DNA of 64,000 bases, from contig NZ_JACSRD010000171.1 of NCBI RefSeq assembly GCF_014879935.1, positions 48,913 to 112,912 on the forward strand. The letters run 5' to 3'. Under the pieces are notes generated by a model, which saw nothing but the letters and a program-made list of their open reading frames with translations, made no database searches and was not told where the DNA came from. Made by a program: the position numbers and the translations under genes. Shown in pieces: positions 1 through 7,781 of the stretch (positions are counted from its first letter, which is position 1; the number at the start of each line of letters is the position of its first letter). The DNA is from Prosthecobacter sp. GTDB taxonomy: Bacteria > Verrucomicrobiota > Verrucomicrobiia > Verrucomicrobiales > Verrucomicrobiaceae.

Positions 1-1
1 T

Positions 2-1651
2 CCCACAACCACCCTCGACAAAGACACTCGCGCCAAAGACAAAGGCTTCCGTGTGGTGCTCACGACAGCCCGGCGAGATGCCGCCCCTGCCGCTGCTACA
101 CCGAAGCCCAGGGTCCTGACTTCGCCCGCCCCCGCCACTGATCCCTCCACCAACACCCTCGGCATGAAATTCGCCCCGCTGCCAGGCACGAAAGTCTCCA
201 TGTGCATCCACGAGACATGCCGGGCAGACTACGCCGCCTTTGCATCCGCAGTTCCTTCAGCCAGCCCGGCTTGGAAAAGCATGGCCGCTGCCGACAACCA
301 CCCCGTCACGAATGTGAGCTGGGAGGAGGCCACTGCCTTCTGTGCCTGGCTCAGCAAGAAAGAAAACCGCCGCTACCGCCTGCCTACGGACCGGGAGTGG
401 AGCATCGCGGTGGGCATCGCCGCGCAGGAATCTGCCTCCGCGCCTCCCTTCAAACTCAATGGAGCCGTCGCGGGTGTGTACCCCTGGAGCAAGGCGAAGA
501 TCGCCACCGTCAAAGCGGGCAACTATGCCGGTGCGGGTGATGTGTATGAGCAAACCGCGCCCGTGATGAGCTTCCCGGCCAATGAACTCGGCCTCTTCGA
601 TCTCGGCGGCAACGTGTGGGAATACTGTGCCGATCTCTTCAGCCCCGCCGCCGCCACCCGCGTGCTCCGCGGAGCCTCCTGGATGGACTCCGACCCCGCC
701 GCCCTGCTTTCCTCCTGCCGCGATCCCATTGATCCCACCGCCCGCAGCCCTTTTGTGGGCTTCCGCGTCGTGCTGGAGGGAGCTGTCATCCACCCAGCCA
801 GTTCGCTGGTGCCTTCATCATCTGCCAGCACCCCATCGCCTGCTGCACCTGTTCCTTCCAGTGTGCAGCGTCAGCCCGCCACGAAGAGCGCTCCTTTTAT
901 CAACAGCCTCGGCATGAAATTCGTTTCTGTGCCGATCACCGGAGGGCCGACGGACAAGAACCCGTTGCTGTTCAGCATCTGGCCCACCCGCTCAAAAGAC
1001 TATCAGGCGTTCATTACTGATACTCGGCGCAACTGGGCTGCGCCCAACTTCCAGCAAACGCCAGAGCATCCTGCCGTCCTCGTCAGTTGGGAGGATGCCC
1101 GTGCGTTCTGCGACTGGCTGACAGCGCGTGAGCGCAAATCAGGCATCCTAAAGGCAGGCCAGGTCTATCGCCTGCCCACTGACCACGAGTGGAGTTGCGG
1201 CGTTGGCATTGGCGACAAGGAAGATGCCAGCAAACCGCCCATGGAAAAGAGCGGCAAAATCAGCCGGGAGTTTCCCTGGGGAAAACGGTGGCCGCCGCCT
1301 GACAACGCCGGAAACTACACCGACCGCACCGCTGAAAAGTGGCAGCAGCAGAACAAGGGCAGCCTCTTCAAAGACTTCATCACCAGCCTTGAGGACGGAT
1401 ATGTGCAAACTTCACCAGTAGGCTCCTTCCCCGCGAACACCTTTGGACTCTACGACATGGGTGGCAACGTCTGGAACTGGTGTGAAGACATTTATTTCCC
1501 CGGTCGGACAGAGCGGACGATGCGCGGAGCCGCTTGGTTTGCCTGGGATGAAATCAGCCTGCTTTCCTCCAACCGCATCGGGCGCAGCCCCACCGCCTTT
1601 TACGACACAGTCGGCTTCCGCTGTGTGCTCGACGAAACCGCCTCTCCTTGA
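2..1651 (+). CDS. Multi-domain SUMF1 (formylglycine-generating-enzyme-like) protein, 5' end outside window
   Basis: The frame is open back to base 2, and the first codons spell the end of a SUMF1 module (GFRVVL), so the gene starts upstream of the window. Two complete SUMF1 modules follow, each opening with a LGMKF motif (near bases 160 and 910) and ending with GFRVVL or GFRCVL. Both carry the family motifs PV/AV-x-VSWEDA, RLPTDxEW, GNVWE/NW and RGA-W. A Pro/Ala/Ser-rich linker joins them. SUMF1 folds act as sulfatase-activating or ergothioneine-type enzymes, or as non-catalytic modules. No copper/formylglycine Cys pair stands out here, so a binding or structural role is as likely as catalysis. 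The gene lies directly upstream of two SHD1-containing genes and is probably co-transcribed with them. The product is presumably secreted, but its N-terminus is not visible. Confidence 0.85.
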   Translation, partial: PTTTLDKDTRAKDKGFRVVLTTARRDAAPAAATPKPRVLTSPAPATDPSTNTLGMKFAPLPGTKVSMCIHETCRADYAAFASAVPSASPAWKSMAAADNHPVTNVSWEEATAFCAWLSKKENRRYRLPTDREWSIAVGIAAQESASAPPFKLNGAVAGVYPWSKAKIATVKAGNYAGAGDVYEQTAPVMSFPANELGLFDLGGNVWEYCADLFSPAAATRVLRGASWMDSDPAALLSSCRDPIDPTARSPFVGFRVVLEGAVIHPASSLVPSSSASTPSPAAPVPSSVQRQPATKSAPFINSLGMKFVSVPITGGPTDKNPLLFSIWPTRSKDYQAFITDTRRNWAAPNFQQTPEHPAVLVSWEDARAFCDWLTARERKSGILKAGQVYRLPTDHEWSCGVGIGDKEDASKPPMEKSGKISREFPWGKRWPPPDNAGNYTDRTAEKWQQQNKGSLFKDFITSLEDGYVQTSPVGSFPANTFGLYDMGGNVWNWCEDIYFPGRTERTMRGAAWFAWDEISLLSSNRIGRSPTAFYDTVGFRCVLDETASP

Positions 1652-1693
1652 AAACAGCATCCATGAGCATACCCAACCAACCCGTCCAAACCC

Positions 1694-2872
1694 ATGAAAC
1701 CCACATTCCACCACCTCACCGCCATTGTCACCTGGCTATGCTTTGCAGTCATTAGCTGCCATGCCGAGCTGCGCACCTTCACCAGCAGCGCAGGCACCAC
1801 GCTGAAAGGTGAACTCGTCTCCGTCGTGGGCGATTCCGTCACGATCAAAAAGGAAGATGGCACTCCACTCATGCTCAAACTCGCTGCATTCAGCCGCGTG
1901 GATCAAGCATGGCTTCAGTCCCAGACGGCCCCTGCCCCTGCATCCACAAGTGCGGCTGCAACATCTGCCTTATCAGAATCCGCTATCATATCGAAAGCCG
2001 CACCACCGCTGCCATACGCGGACATGGTTCAAGAGATCCGCTGGAAAGGAGAGCCTGTAAAATTGGAGCATCGTGGGTCTCTCCCTGCAAAAATCATGCC
2101 GCTCGACAAAATCTTCAAAGAGGAGAAGACAAACTACCAACTAGACGTGCGAGCACTCGCCTTTCACCCGGATGGAAGGATCTGCTTCGCGCACGGCACG
2201 GGTTCTGGCGCGATGATGGGGCTGAGGTTTTGGGATGCCCCAGGCAAGATCAGCCGGTTTGTGACACTCACACATGCCTCGGAATCAGGGGATCAAGCCA
2301 AGCGGGAAGCTGATCAGGCAAAAGGGCTTTTTGGGGTTTTCACAGGCAGCGTGGCCTTTGACAAAGAAGGTGGTTGTTATTTATCGCCATCCAGTGGGTC
2401 AAGAAGCGCGATTCATCGTGTCTTAACAGCAGATCCCGTTGCTATGGAGAAGTGGAGGCCAGTCAACGTTGCCGCATCACTGCAAATTCCGTTTTTTGAT
2501 GATGGTCATCTATATGTCCGAATCGGGGATCATGTGGACCGCGTAATGCTGGAAAAAGCGGATAACTGGAAAAACGGCGTGGAAGAGTGGTTCCGAGTTA
2601 AGGGCGCCGATATTCGCCTCACAGACGCACTGCTGCTAACACCCTCACGAATGCTTGTTTGCGTCAGTATTCGCCGGCCGGACGTTCCCGCAAACTCGCG
2701 TGACATTCAGGTGTTTCACACCCTGCTTGTCGATTTTGAGCAGAAAGCCTGCTGGCTGCTGCCGGGGAATGAAGTCGGCCCCATGGCATTATCATGGGAC
2801 GGCAAACGAGTCGTCCGCTACCACAAGCTGAGCTACACGCTCGTGGAGATCAGTTTGGAAACTGAAAAATAA
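1694..2872 (+). CDS. Secreted SHD1-domain protein with a propeller-like C-terminal region
   Basis: This 392-residue protein has an N-terminal signal peptide of about 25 residues ending near CHAE. An SHD1-type (SLA1 homology 1) domain follows at about residues 26-80, with RTFTSSAGTTLKGELVS at its start and AFSRVDQAWLQ at its end. A Pro/Ala/Ser-rich linker leads to a region of about 270 residues with no recognised family. Its recurring pattern, such as ALAFHPDGRICF and ALSWDGKRVV, looks like beta-propeller blades. The SHD1 part is almost identical to that of the next gene, while the C-terminal parts are unrelated. It lies 42 bases after the SUMF1 gene and 48 bases before the SHD1-SUMF1 gene, so the three probably form a transcription unit. 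No enzymatic function can be assigned. Confidence 0.8.
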   Translation: MKPTFHHLTAIVTWLCFAVISCHAELRTFTSSAGTTLKGELVSVVGDSVTIKKEDGTPLMLKLAAFSRVDQAWLQSQTAPAPASTSAAATSALSESAIISKAAPPLPYADMVQEIRWKGEPVKLEHRGSLPAKIMPLDKIFKEEKTNYQLDVRALAFHPDGRICFAHGTGSGAMMGLRFWDAPGKISRFVTLTHASESGDQAKREADQAKGLFGVFTGSVAFDKEGGCYLSPSSGSRSAIHRVLTADPVAMEKWRPVNVAASLQIPFFDDGHLYVRIGDHVDRVMLEKADNWKNGVEEWFRVKGADIRLTDALLLTPSRMLVCVSIRRPDVPANSRDIQVFHTLLVDFEQKACWLLPGNEVGPMALSWDGKRVVRYHKLSYTLVEISLETEK

Positions 2873-2920
2873 AGCGCCCTCCCACGAACCCCGGCCACGC
2901 GCCAGAATTAGAACCAAATC

Positions 2921-3946
2921 ATGAAGCCGCTTGCACTTACTCTCATCACCACTTTATCCATCCTTGTTCCCGCCTACGCCGAATTCCGCACCTTCACCAG
3001 CAGCGCCGGAACCACGCTGAAAGGCGAACTCGTCTCGGTCGTCGGCGACACCGTCACTCTCAAAAAAGAGGACGGCACGCCGCTCACGCTCAAGCTGTCC
3101 GCCTTCAGCCGCGTGGATCAGGCCTGGCTGCAAACGCAGGCCAAAGCTGCGCCTGCTGCGGCAAGCGCCACCGATCCATCCAAGGCCACGAAGGAAGCGC
3201 CCTTTGTGAACAGCCTCGGCATGAAGTTCGTGCCAGTGCCGGGAACGAATGTGCTGTTTTGCATCCATGAGACTCGCCGCAAGGACTACGCGGCTTACGC
3301 TAGCGCCAGCAGCGGCGTGGACACAGCCTGGAAGAATCAAAAGATGCTTGGCAAGAATGTCAGCGAGAAGGACAACGATCCGGTCGTCGGCGTGAGCTGG
3401 GAGGATGCCAAAGCCTTCTGTGCCTGGCTGACCAAAAAAGACAGCCACACGGCTCGGCTGCCCACGGATCGGGAGTGGAGCTTTGCTGTTGGCATCGGCG
3501 AGCGCGAACAGGCGGGAGCCTCGCCGGGCAGTCTGCACGCCAAAATTGCGGATGCTTACCCTTGGGGCTCCTGGCCGCTCCAGCCAGGGGCTGGCAACTA
3601 CTACGACAAAACCAGCGTTCCCATCCTGCGCCCGAAGAAGACGGACGGAGCGGCGAACATGCCGGGTTATTTGGACGGCTTTGGCTATGATGATGGATAC
3701 CCGCTCACGGCACCGGTCATGAGCTTTCAGCCCAACAACCTCGGCATCTATGACCTCGGAGGGAACGTTTGGGAACTTTGCGAAGACTTGTACAGCCCAG
3801 CGGAAACGGACATCACCTATCGCGGCAGCTCCTACGGTTTCGACGGGATGACAAACATGCTTTCTTCCGCCCGTGTTCATCAACCTAGAACGGAACGTCT
3901 GCCACACGCTGGTTTCCGCGTCGTGCTGGAACTGCCGAAGCCTTGA
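2921..3946 (+). CDS. Secreted SHD1-SUMF1 fusion protein
   Basis: The product is 341 residues. A signal peptide (residues 1 to about 20, ending VPAYA) precedes an SHD1 domain (about 21-75) nearly identical to that of the gene upstream. One SUMF1 module follows (about 95-338), with LGMKFVPVPGT, VGVSWEDAKAFCAWL, RLPTDREW, GGNVWELCEDLY and the terminal GFRVVLE. The SUMF1 module resembles those of the first gene in the window. The cluster therefore combines two modules in three ways: SUMF1 repeats alone, SHD1 with a propeller-like region, and SHD1 with SUMF1. The likely location is periplasm or outside the cell. Verrucomicrobial genomes often carry many such paralogues; the substrate or partner is unknown. 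Confidence 0.85.
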   Translation: MKPLALTLITTLSILVPAYAEFRTFTSSAGTTLKGELVSVVGDTVTLKKEDGTPLTLKLSAFSRVDQAWLQTQAKAAPAAASATDPSKATKEAPFVNSLGMKFVPVPGTNVLFCIHETRRKDYAAYASASSGVDTAWKNQKMLGKNVSEKDNDPVVGVSWEDAKAFCAWLTKKDSHTARLPTDREWSFAVGIGEREQAGASPGSLHAKIADAYPWGSWPLQPGAGNYYDKTSVPILRPKKTDGAANMPGYLDGFGYDDGYPLTAPVMSFQPNNLGIYDLGGNVWELCEDLYSPAETDITYRGSSYGFDGMTNMLSSARVHQPRTERLPHAGFRVVLELPKP

Positions 3947-3981
3947 GGCACGGCAAAAACAGCGTGCTGAAAGTGGCCCGC

Positions 3982-4019
3982 CTTGACCACCGCTTGACGT
4001 TCTTGACCATTTCTTGACC
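3982..4019 (+). promoter_or_regulatory. Four direct CTTGAC repeats upstream of the cytochrome-WD40 gene
   Basis: CTTGACC, CTTGACG, CTTGACC and CTTGACC begin at 3982, 3993, 4002 and 4013, with spacings of 11, 9 and 11 bases, close to one helical turn. They lie 60-100 bases before the chosen ATG at 4080. Phased direct repeats of this kind often bind a regulator cooperatively. One of them could also serve as a -35 element (TTGACC/TTGACG). The role is inferred. Confidence 0.35.
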
Positions 4020-4079
4020 GCCTCTTCTCCGGCGAAAGTAACCACCCTCCCCCGGCGTAGTTCTCGGCATCATCCCCCT

Positions 4080-7000
4080 ATGATGCCCAAAACCACCCTC
4101 TCGCTGACTTGCGCGGCTTTCGCCGCAGTGTCCCTCCATGCCCAGGAAGGCGGCGAAAAAATCACCTATCAGGATCACGTCCGCCCCCTACTCGAGAACA
4201 AATGCTTCTCCTGCCACAACCCTGACAAGAAAAAGGGCGATCTCGACCTCACCAGCTTCGGTGCCCTGATGGTGGGCGGTGGCGGCGGTGCCGTCGTCGA
4301 TCCTGGCAATGCGGACAGCAGTCGCCTCTGGACCACCTGCGCGAAGAAGGAAGAGCCCTTCATGCCGCCGGAAGGCGCTCCCCTGAGCACCAAGGACCTC
4401 GATCTCCTCGCCGCGTGGATCAAAGGCGGCATCCTCGAAACCAAGTCCAGTCTCGCCAAAAAATCCGCCAAGCCGAAGGTGGACATGGCCGTGGCCGTCA
4501 CCAGCGGCAAACCGGAAGGCCCCATCGCCAAGCCGGAGCACGTCCTGCTTGAGCCCGTCGTCGTCACGCCTCGCACCACCGCGATCACCGCGATGGCCTC
4601 CAGCCCCTGGACCTCCCTCATGGCGCTCGCCGCTCCGAAGCAGATCCTCCTCTACGACACCGACACGAAGCAGCTCGCCGGCATCTTCCCCTACACGGAA
4701 GGTTACGCCCGCAGCCTGCGCTTCAGCCGGAATGGTTCCTTGCTCGTCATGGGTGGCGGCCGTGCCGGAAAGAACGGCCACGCCATCGTCTGGGACGTGA
4801 AGACGGGCAAACGCATCACCGAGGTCGGCAAGGAGTTCGACCAGGTCATGTCCGCCGACATCAGCCCCGATCACAAGCGCATCGTCATCGGCAGCCCCTC
4901 GAAGAAGGTGAAGTGCTACGACACCGCCACGGGCGAGGAGCAATACGTCATCAGCAAGCACACCGAATGGGTCATGGGCACCGCCTTCAGCCCGGATGGC
5001 GTTCTGCTCGCCACCAGCGACCGCAACGGCAACGTCATGGTCTGGGAGGCCGAAAACGGCGGCGAATTCTACATCCTCGGCCAGCACAAGGCCTCCTGCG
5101 TGGATCTTTCCTGGCGGGCCGATTCGAACATCCTGGCCTCCTGCTCCATGGACGGCACCATCAGCGTCTGGGAAATGAACGAGGGCAAGCAGGTCAAAAA
5201 CTGGGCCGCCCACGGCGGTGGCGTGCAGTCCGTGGCCTTCACGCCGGATGGCAAGATCGTCTCCGCAGGCAATGACGGGCTCGTCCGCGTCTGGGACATC
5301 AACGGCAACAAGCTCGCCGAGGCGCCGAACCAGGGCGACCTCGTCACCAAGGTCGTCGCTGGATTTGACTCCAAATACGCCATCTCCTCGAACTGGCGTG
5401 GCGAGATCAAGATGTGGAACATGGCCATGGGTGCCCAGCTCACCGAGATCGGCCAGCTCAGCAGCAATCCATCGCAGATCGCCCAGCGCATCGTCCAGGC
5501 CGAGCAGCGCATGGCCGAACTGACCGCCAAACTGCCTTCGCTCCAGGAAGCTATCAAAAAGGCCGAGGCTGATGCCAAAGCCCGCGACGAGGCGCTCGCC
5601 AAAGTGCGTGCTGAAGTCGCCGAAAACGACCGCCGCAGCAAAGCCTACCCGGGTGAGATCGCGAACGAAGAGAAAGCCCTCGCCGCTCTCAAGGCGGCCC
5701 GCGAAAAAGCCGTGAAGGACAAGGAAGCCCGCAACGCCGCCATCAAGGCCTTCGCCGACAAGTCCGCCAAGATCGCCGCCCAGGAAAAAGAACTCGCCGC
5801 CGAGGCCGCCAAACTGCCTGCGGCCGACAAAGCCGTGGCCGACGCCACCGCAGCGCTGGAAGCCGCGAAGAAAGATCCGGCCCAGCAGGCCAAAGTGGCT
5901 GAACTCGAAGGCAAACTGAACGCCGCGAAGGCCGAACAGCAGAAAATCGCCCCGCAGAAGGCCAAGGCCGACCAACTCGCCGCCGCTCTGGCCAAAGCCA
6001 AGGCCGAACTCGGTGCCGCACCGGCTCCGGTGGCCGATCTGGACAAGCTGATCGCCGAAACCGACGCCAAGATCAAAACCGCCGCCGACAGCATCGCCGC
6101 GAAGAAGGCCGAGCTGCCAAAACTGCCCGCGCTCGTCAAAGCGGGCCCGGATCGCATCAAGAACGCCGAAAGCAACGTCGCCACCGGCAAGACCAATCTC
6201 GCCTCCGCGCAATTCGCCGCCAAATCCGCCAGCGACGAGATCGGCGTGCTGCAAAAAGTGCCGACCGCGCTCAAAGCGGCCCAGTTCAACACCGGTGTCC
6301 TCGTCGAGAAGGAGAAGCTGGCGAAGCTAGAAGCTGACTTCAACGACTTCACCGAAGGCAAAAAAGATGCCGAAGCCGCCAAAGTGGCCGCCCAGGGCCG
6401 GATCGAGGCCTCGAAGAAGGCCATCGCCGAATCCACGGGCGCCCAACCCGCCCTGGAGGCCGCTTTGAAGAGGCTTCAAGGCGAGCAGGGCGCACTCGAA
6501 ACCGCGATCAAGCCCGCTCGCGACGCGGATGCCGCCACCAGGGCCAAAGTGGACGAGCAGAAGAAGATCATCGCCACCAAGGAGGCTGAAATCGCCGCCG
6601 CCACCAAGGCCAAGGACGAAGCCATCGCCGCAGCGAAGAAATCCGCCGAGGAAATCGCCAAGGTGATCGAGGCAAAGAAGAAAGCCCTCGCTGAAGTGGC
6701 CTCCAAGCTCAAAGGCCCCGAGGATCAGGTCACGAACAAGAAGGCGAATCTCGCCAAATACGAAGGCAATCTGGCCAACGTGAAGAAATCGGCCGCTGAC
6801 TTCGGCGCAGCACTTCCGGCGCAGGAAAAAGCCGTGAAGGACTCTGAGGCCGCTCTTCCCAAGCTCACCGCGGACATCCAGGCCGCCGACAAGGCGCTCG
6901 CCGAGGCCAAAAAGGCCGCTGCCGAGGCCACCAATGCCGTCGCCGCCTCCAAAAAGGAACTCGCGGCGAAAGCAGGCGATGCCGCTTTGACCGCGAAGGT

Positions 7001-7685
7001 GGCGGAGGCGGAGAAAAATGCGGCCGCAGCCGCTGGAAAAGTGGCTCCGGCCCAGCAGGAGCTCGATGCGCGCCGTACCGCACGTGCGAACACGGAAAAA
7101 GCCCTGGCTGAAACCCGCAAAGTCGCCGGCAAGACCAAAAACGAGCTGAACAACGCCAACGCCGCCATCGCCCAGACCGAGAAGCAGGTCGCCCAGGCGA
7201 AGGCCGAACTCGCCACGGCGGAAAAAGCCGCCGCGCCGGTGCGCGGACAGCGTGACAGCATCACCAAAGAGATCGAGGCGCAGTCCAAGGCCCTCGCTGA
7301 GAAACAAGCCGCGCCTGCGAACCTCGAAAAGGACACGACAGCCAAAGTCGCCCCGCTGAATGCCGCCATCGCCGCCGCGAAAGCTGCCCTCCCACCGCTG
7401 GAACAGGCCTACGCGGCCGCCCACGGCAAATTGGATGCCGAGCAGAAGGTGCTCGACGCCAAGAAGGCCGAAGTTGCCAAAGCGAACTCCGATTTCGAAG
7501 GGGCGAAGAAGAAGAAAGCGGACGCTGAAGCCACCATCGCCGCCGCGACGAAGGAAATCCCCGAAAAGGACAAGATCATCGCCGAAGCCACCGCCGAACT
7601 CGCCAAACTCCAGCCCCAGCTCGAGCCCATGCGCACGAAGGTGAAGCAAATGACCGACCAGTATCTGACGATGCTGCCGAAGTGA
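4080..7685 (+). CDS. Secreted cytochrome c / WD40 / very long coiled-coil protein
   Basis: I chose the ATG at 4080 because it starts a clear signal peptide (MMPKTTLSLT..., cleavage near LHAQ). An in-frame upstream ATG at 4014 would add 22 residues ahead of it. The 1,201-residue product has a planctomycete-type cytochrome c domain with one heme motif (C42-F-S-C45-H46). A WD40 propeller follows at about residues 155-475, with repeated SADISPDHKRI, GTAFSPDG and SVAFTPDGKI patterns. The last 700 or so residues are a continuous Ala/Lys/Glu-rich coiled coil. Related PVC-phylum proteins pair such cytochromes with PSD1 domains; here the partner is a coiled coil of extreme length. It probably spans the periplasm or builds a scaffold carrying a redox centre. 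The gene stands alone and ends at a strong terminator. Confidence 0.85.
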   Translation: MMPKTTLSLTCAAFAAVSLHAQEGGEKITYQDHVRPLLENKCFSCHNPDKKKGDLDLTSFGALMVGGGGGAVVDPGNADSSRLWTTCAKKEEPFMPPEGAPLSTKDLDLLAAWIKGGILETKSSLAKKSAKPKVDMAVAVTSGKPEGPIAKPEHVLLEPVVVTPRTTAITAMASSPWTSLMALAAPKQILLYDTDTKQLAGIFPYTEGYARSLRFSRNGSLLVMGGGRAGKNGHAIVWDVKTGKRITEVGKEFDQVMSADISPDHKRIVIGSPSKKVKCYDTATGEEQYVISKHTEWVMGTAFSPDGVLLATSDRNGNVMVWEAENGGEFYILGQHKASCVDLSWRADSNILASCSMDGTISVWEMNEGKQVKNWAAHGGGVQSVAFTPDGKIVSAGNDGLVRVWDINGNKLAEAPNQGDLVTKVVAGFDSKYAISSNWRGEIKMWNMAMGAQLTEIGQLSSNPSQIAQRIVQAEQRMAELTAKLPSLQEAIKKAEADAKARDEALAKVRAEVAENDRRSKAYPGEIANEEKALAALKAAREKAVKDKEARNAAIKAFADKSAKIAAQEKELAAEAAKLPAADKAVADATAALEAAKKDPAQQAKVAELEGKLNAAKAEQQKIAPQKAKADQLAAALAKAKAELGAAPAPVADLDKLIAETDAKIKTAADSIAAKKAELPKLPALVKAGPDRIKNAESNVATGKTNLASAQFAAKSASDEIGVLQKVPTALKAAQFNTGVLVEKEKLAKLEADFNDFTEGKKDAEAAKVAAQGRIEASKKAIAESTGAQPALEAALKRLQGEQGALETAIKPARDADAATRAKVDEQKKIIATKEAEIAAATKAKDEAIAAAKKSAEEIAKVIEAKKKALAEVASKLKGPEDQVTNKKANLAKYEGNLANVKKSAADFGAALPAQEKAVKDSEAALPKLTADIQAADKALAEAKKAAAEATNAVAASKKELAAKAGDAALTAKVAEAEKNAAAAAGKVAPAQQELDARRTARANTEKALAETRKVAGKTKNELNNANAAIAQTEKQVAQAKAELATAEKAAAPVRGQRDSITKEIEAQSKALAEKQAAPANLEKDTTAKVAPLNAAIAAAKAALPPLEQAYAAAHGKLDAEQKVLDAKKAEVAKANSDFEGAKKKKADAEATIAAATKEIPEKDKIIAEATAELAKLQPQLEPMRTKVKQMTDQYLTMLPK

Positions 7686-7707
7686 TCTCCGGCTGATCCA
7701 TTCTCCG

Positions 7708-7740
7708 AGGCGATGAAGGCGCGAGCCTTCATCGCCTTTT
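7708..7740 (+). terminator. Rho-independent terminator after the cytochrome-WD40 gene
   Basis: A perfect 13-bp stem (7708-7720 with 7725-7737) with a 4-base loop is followed by T residues on the plus strand. It lies 23 bases after the stop codon of the upstream gene and between convergent genes. The minus-strand side lacks a T run, so it serves mainly the plus-strand transcript. Confidence 0.85.
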
Positions 7741-7781
7741 CATTTCCACCCGCGGCGGCCGGTTTGAAGGACACTTCTCTC

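Noticed and set aside
4188..7649. Two very long minus-strand open frames (688 and 440 codons) opposite the cytochrome-WD40 gene
   Set aside because: They mirror the Ala/Lys/Glu codon pattern of the coiled coil, give Gly/Phe/Leu/Asp-rich nonsense and lack any domain motif.
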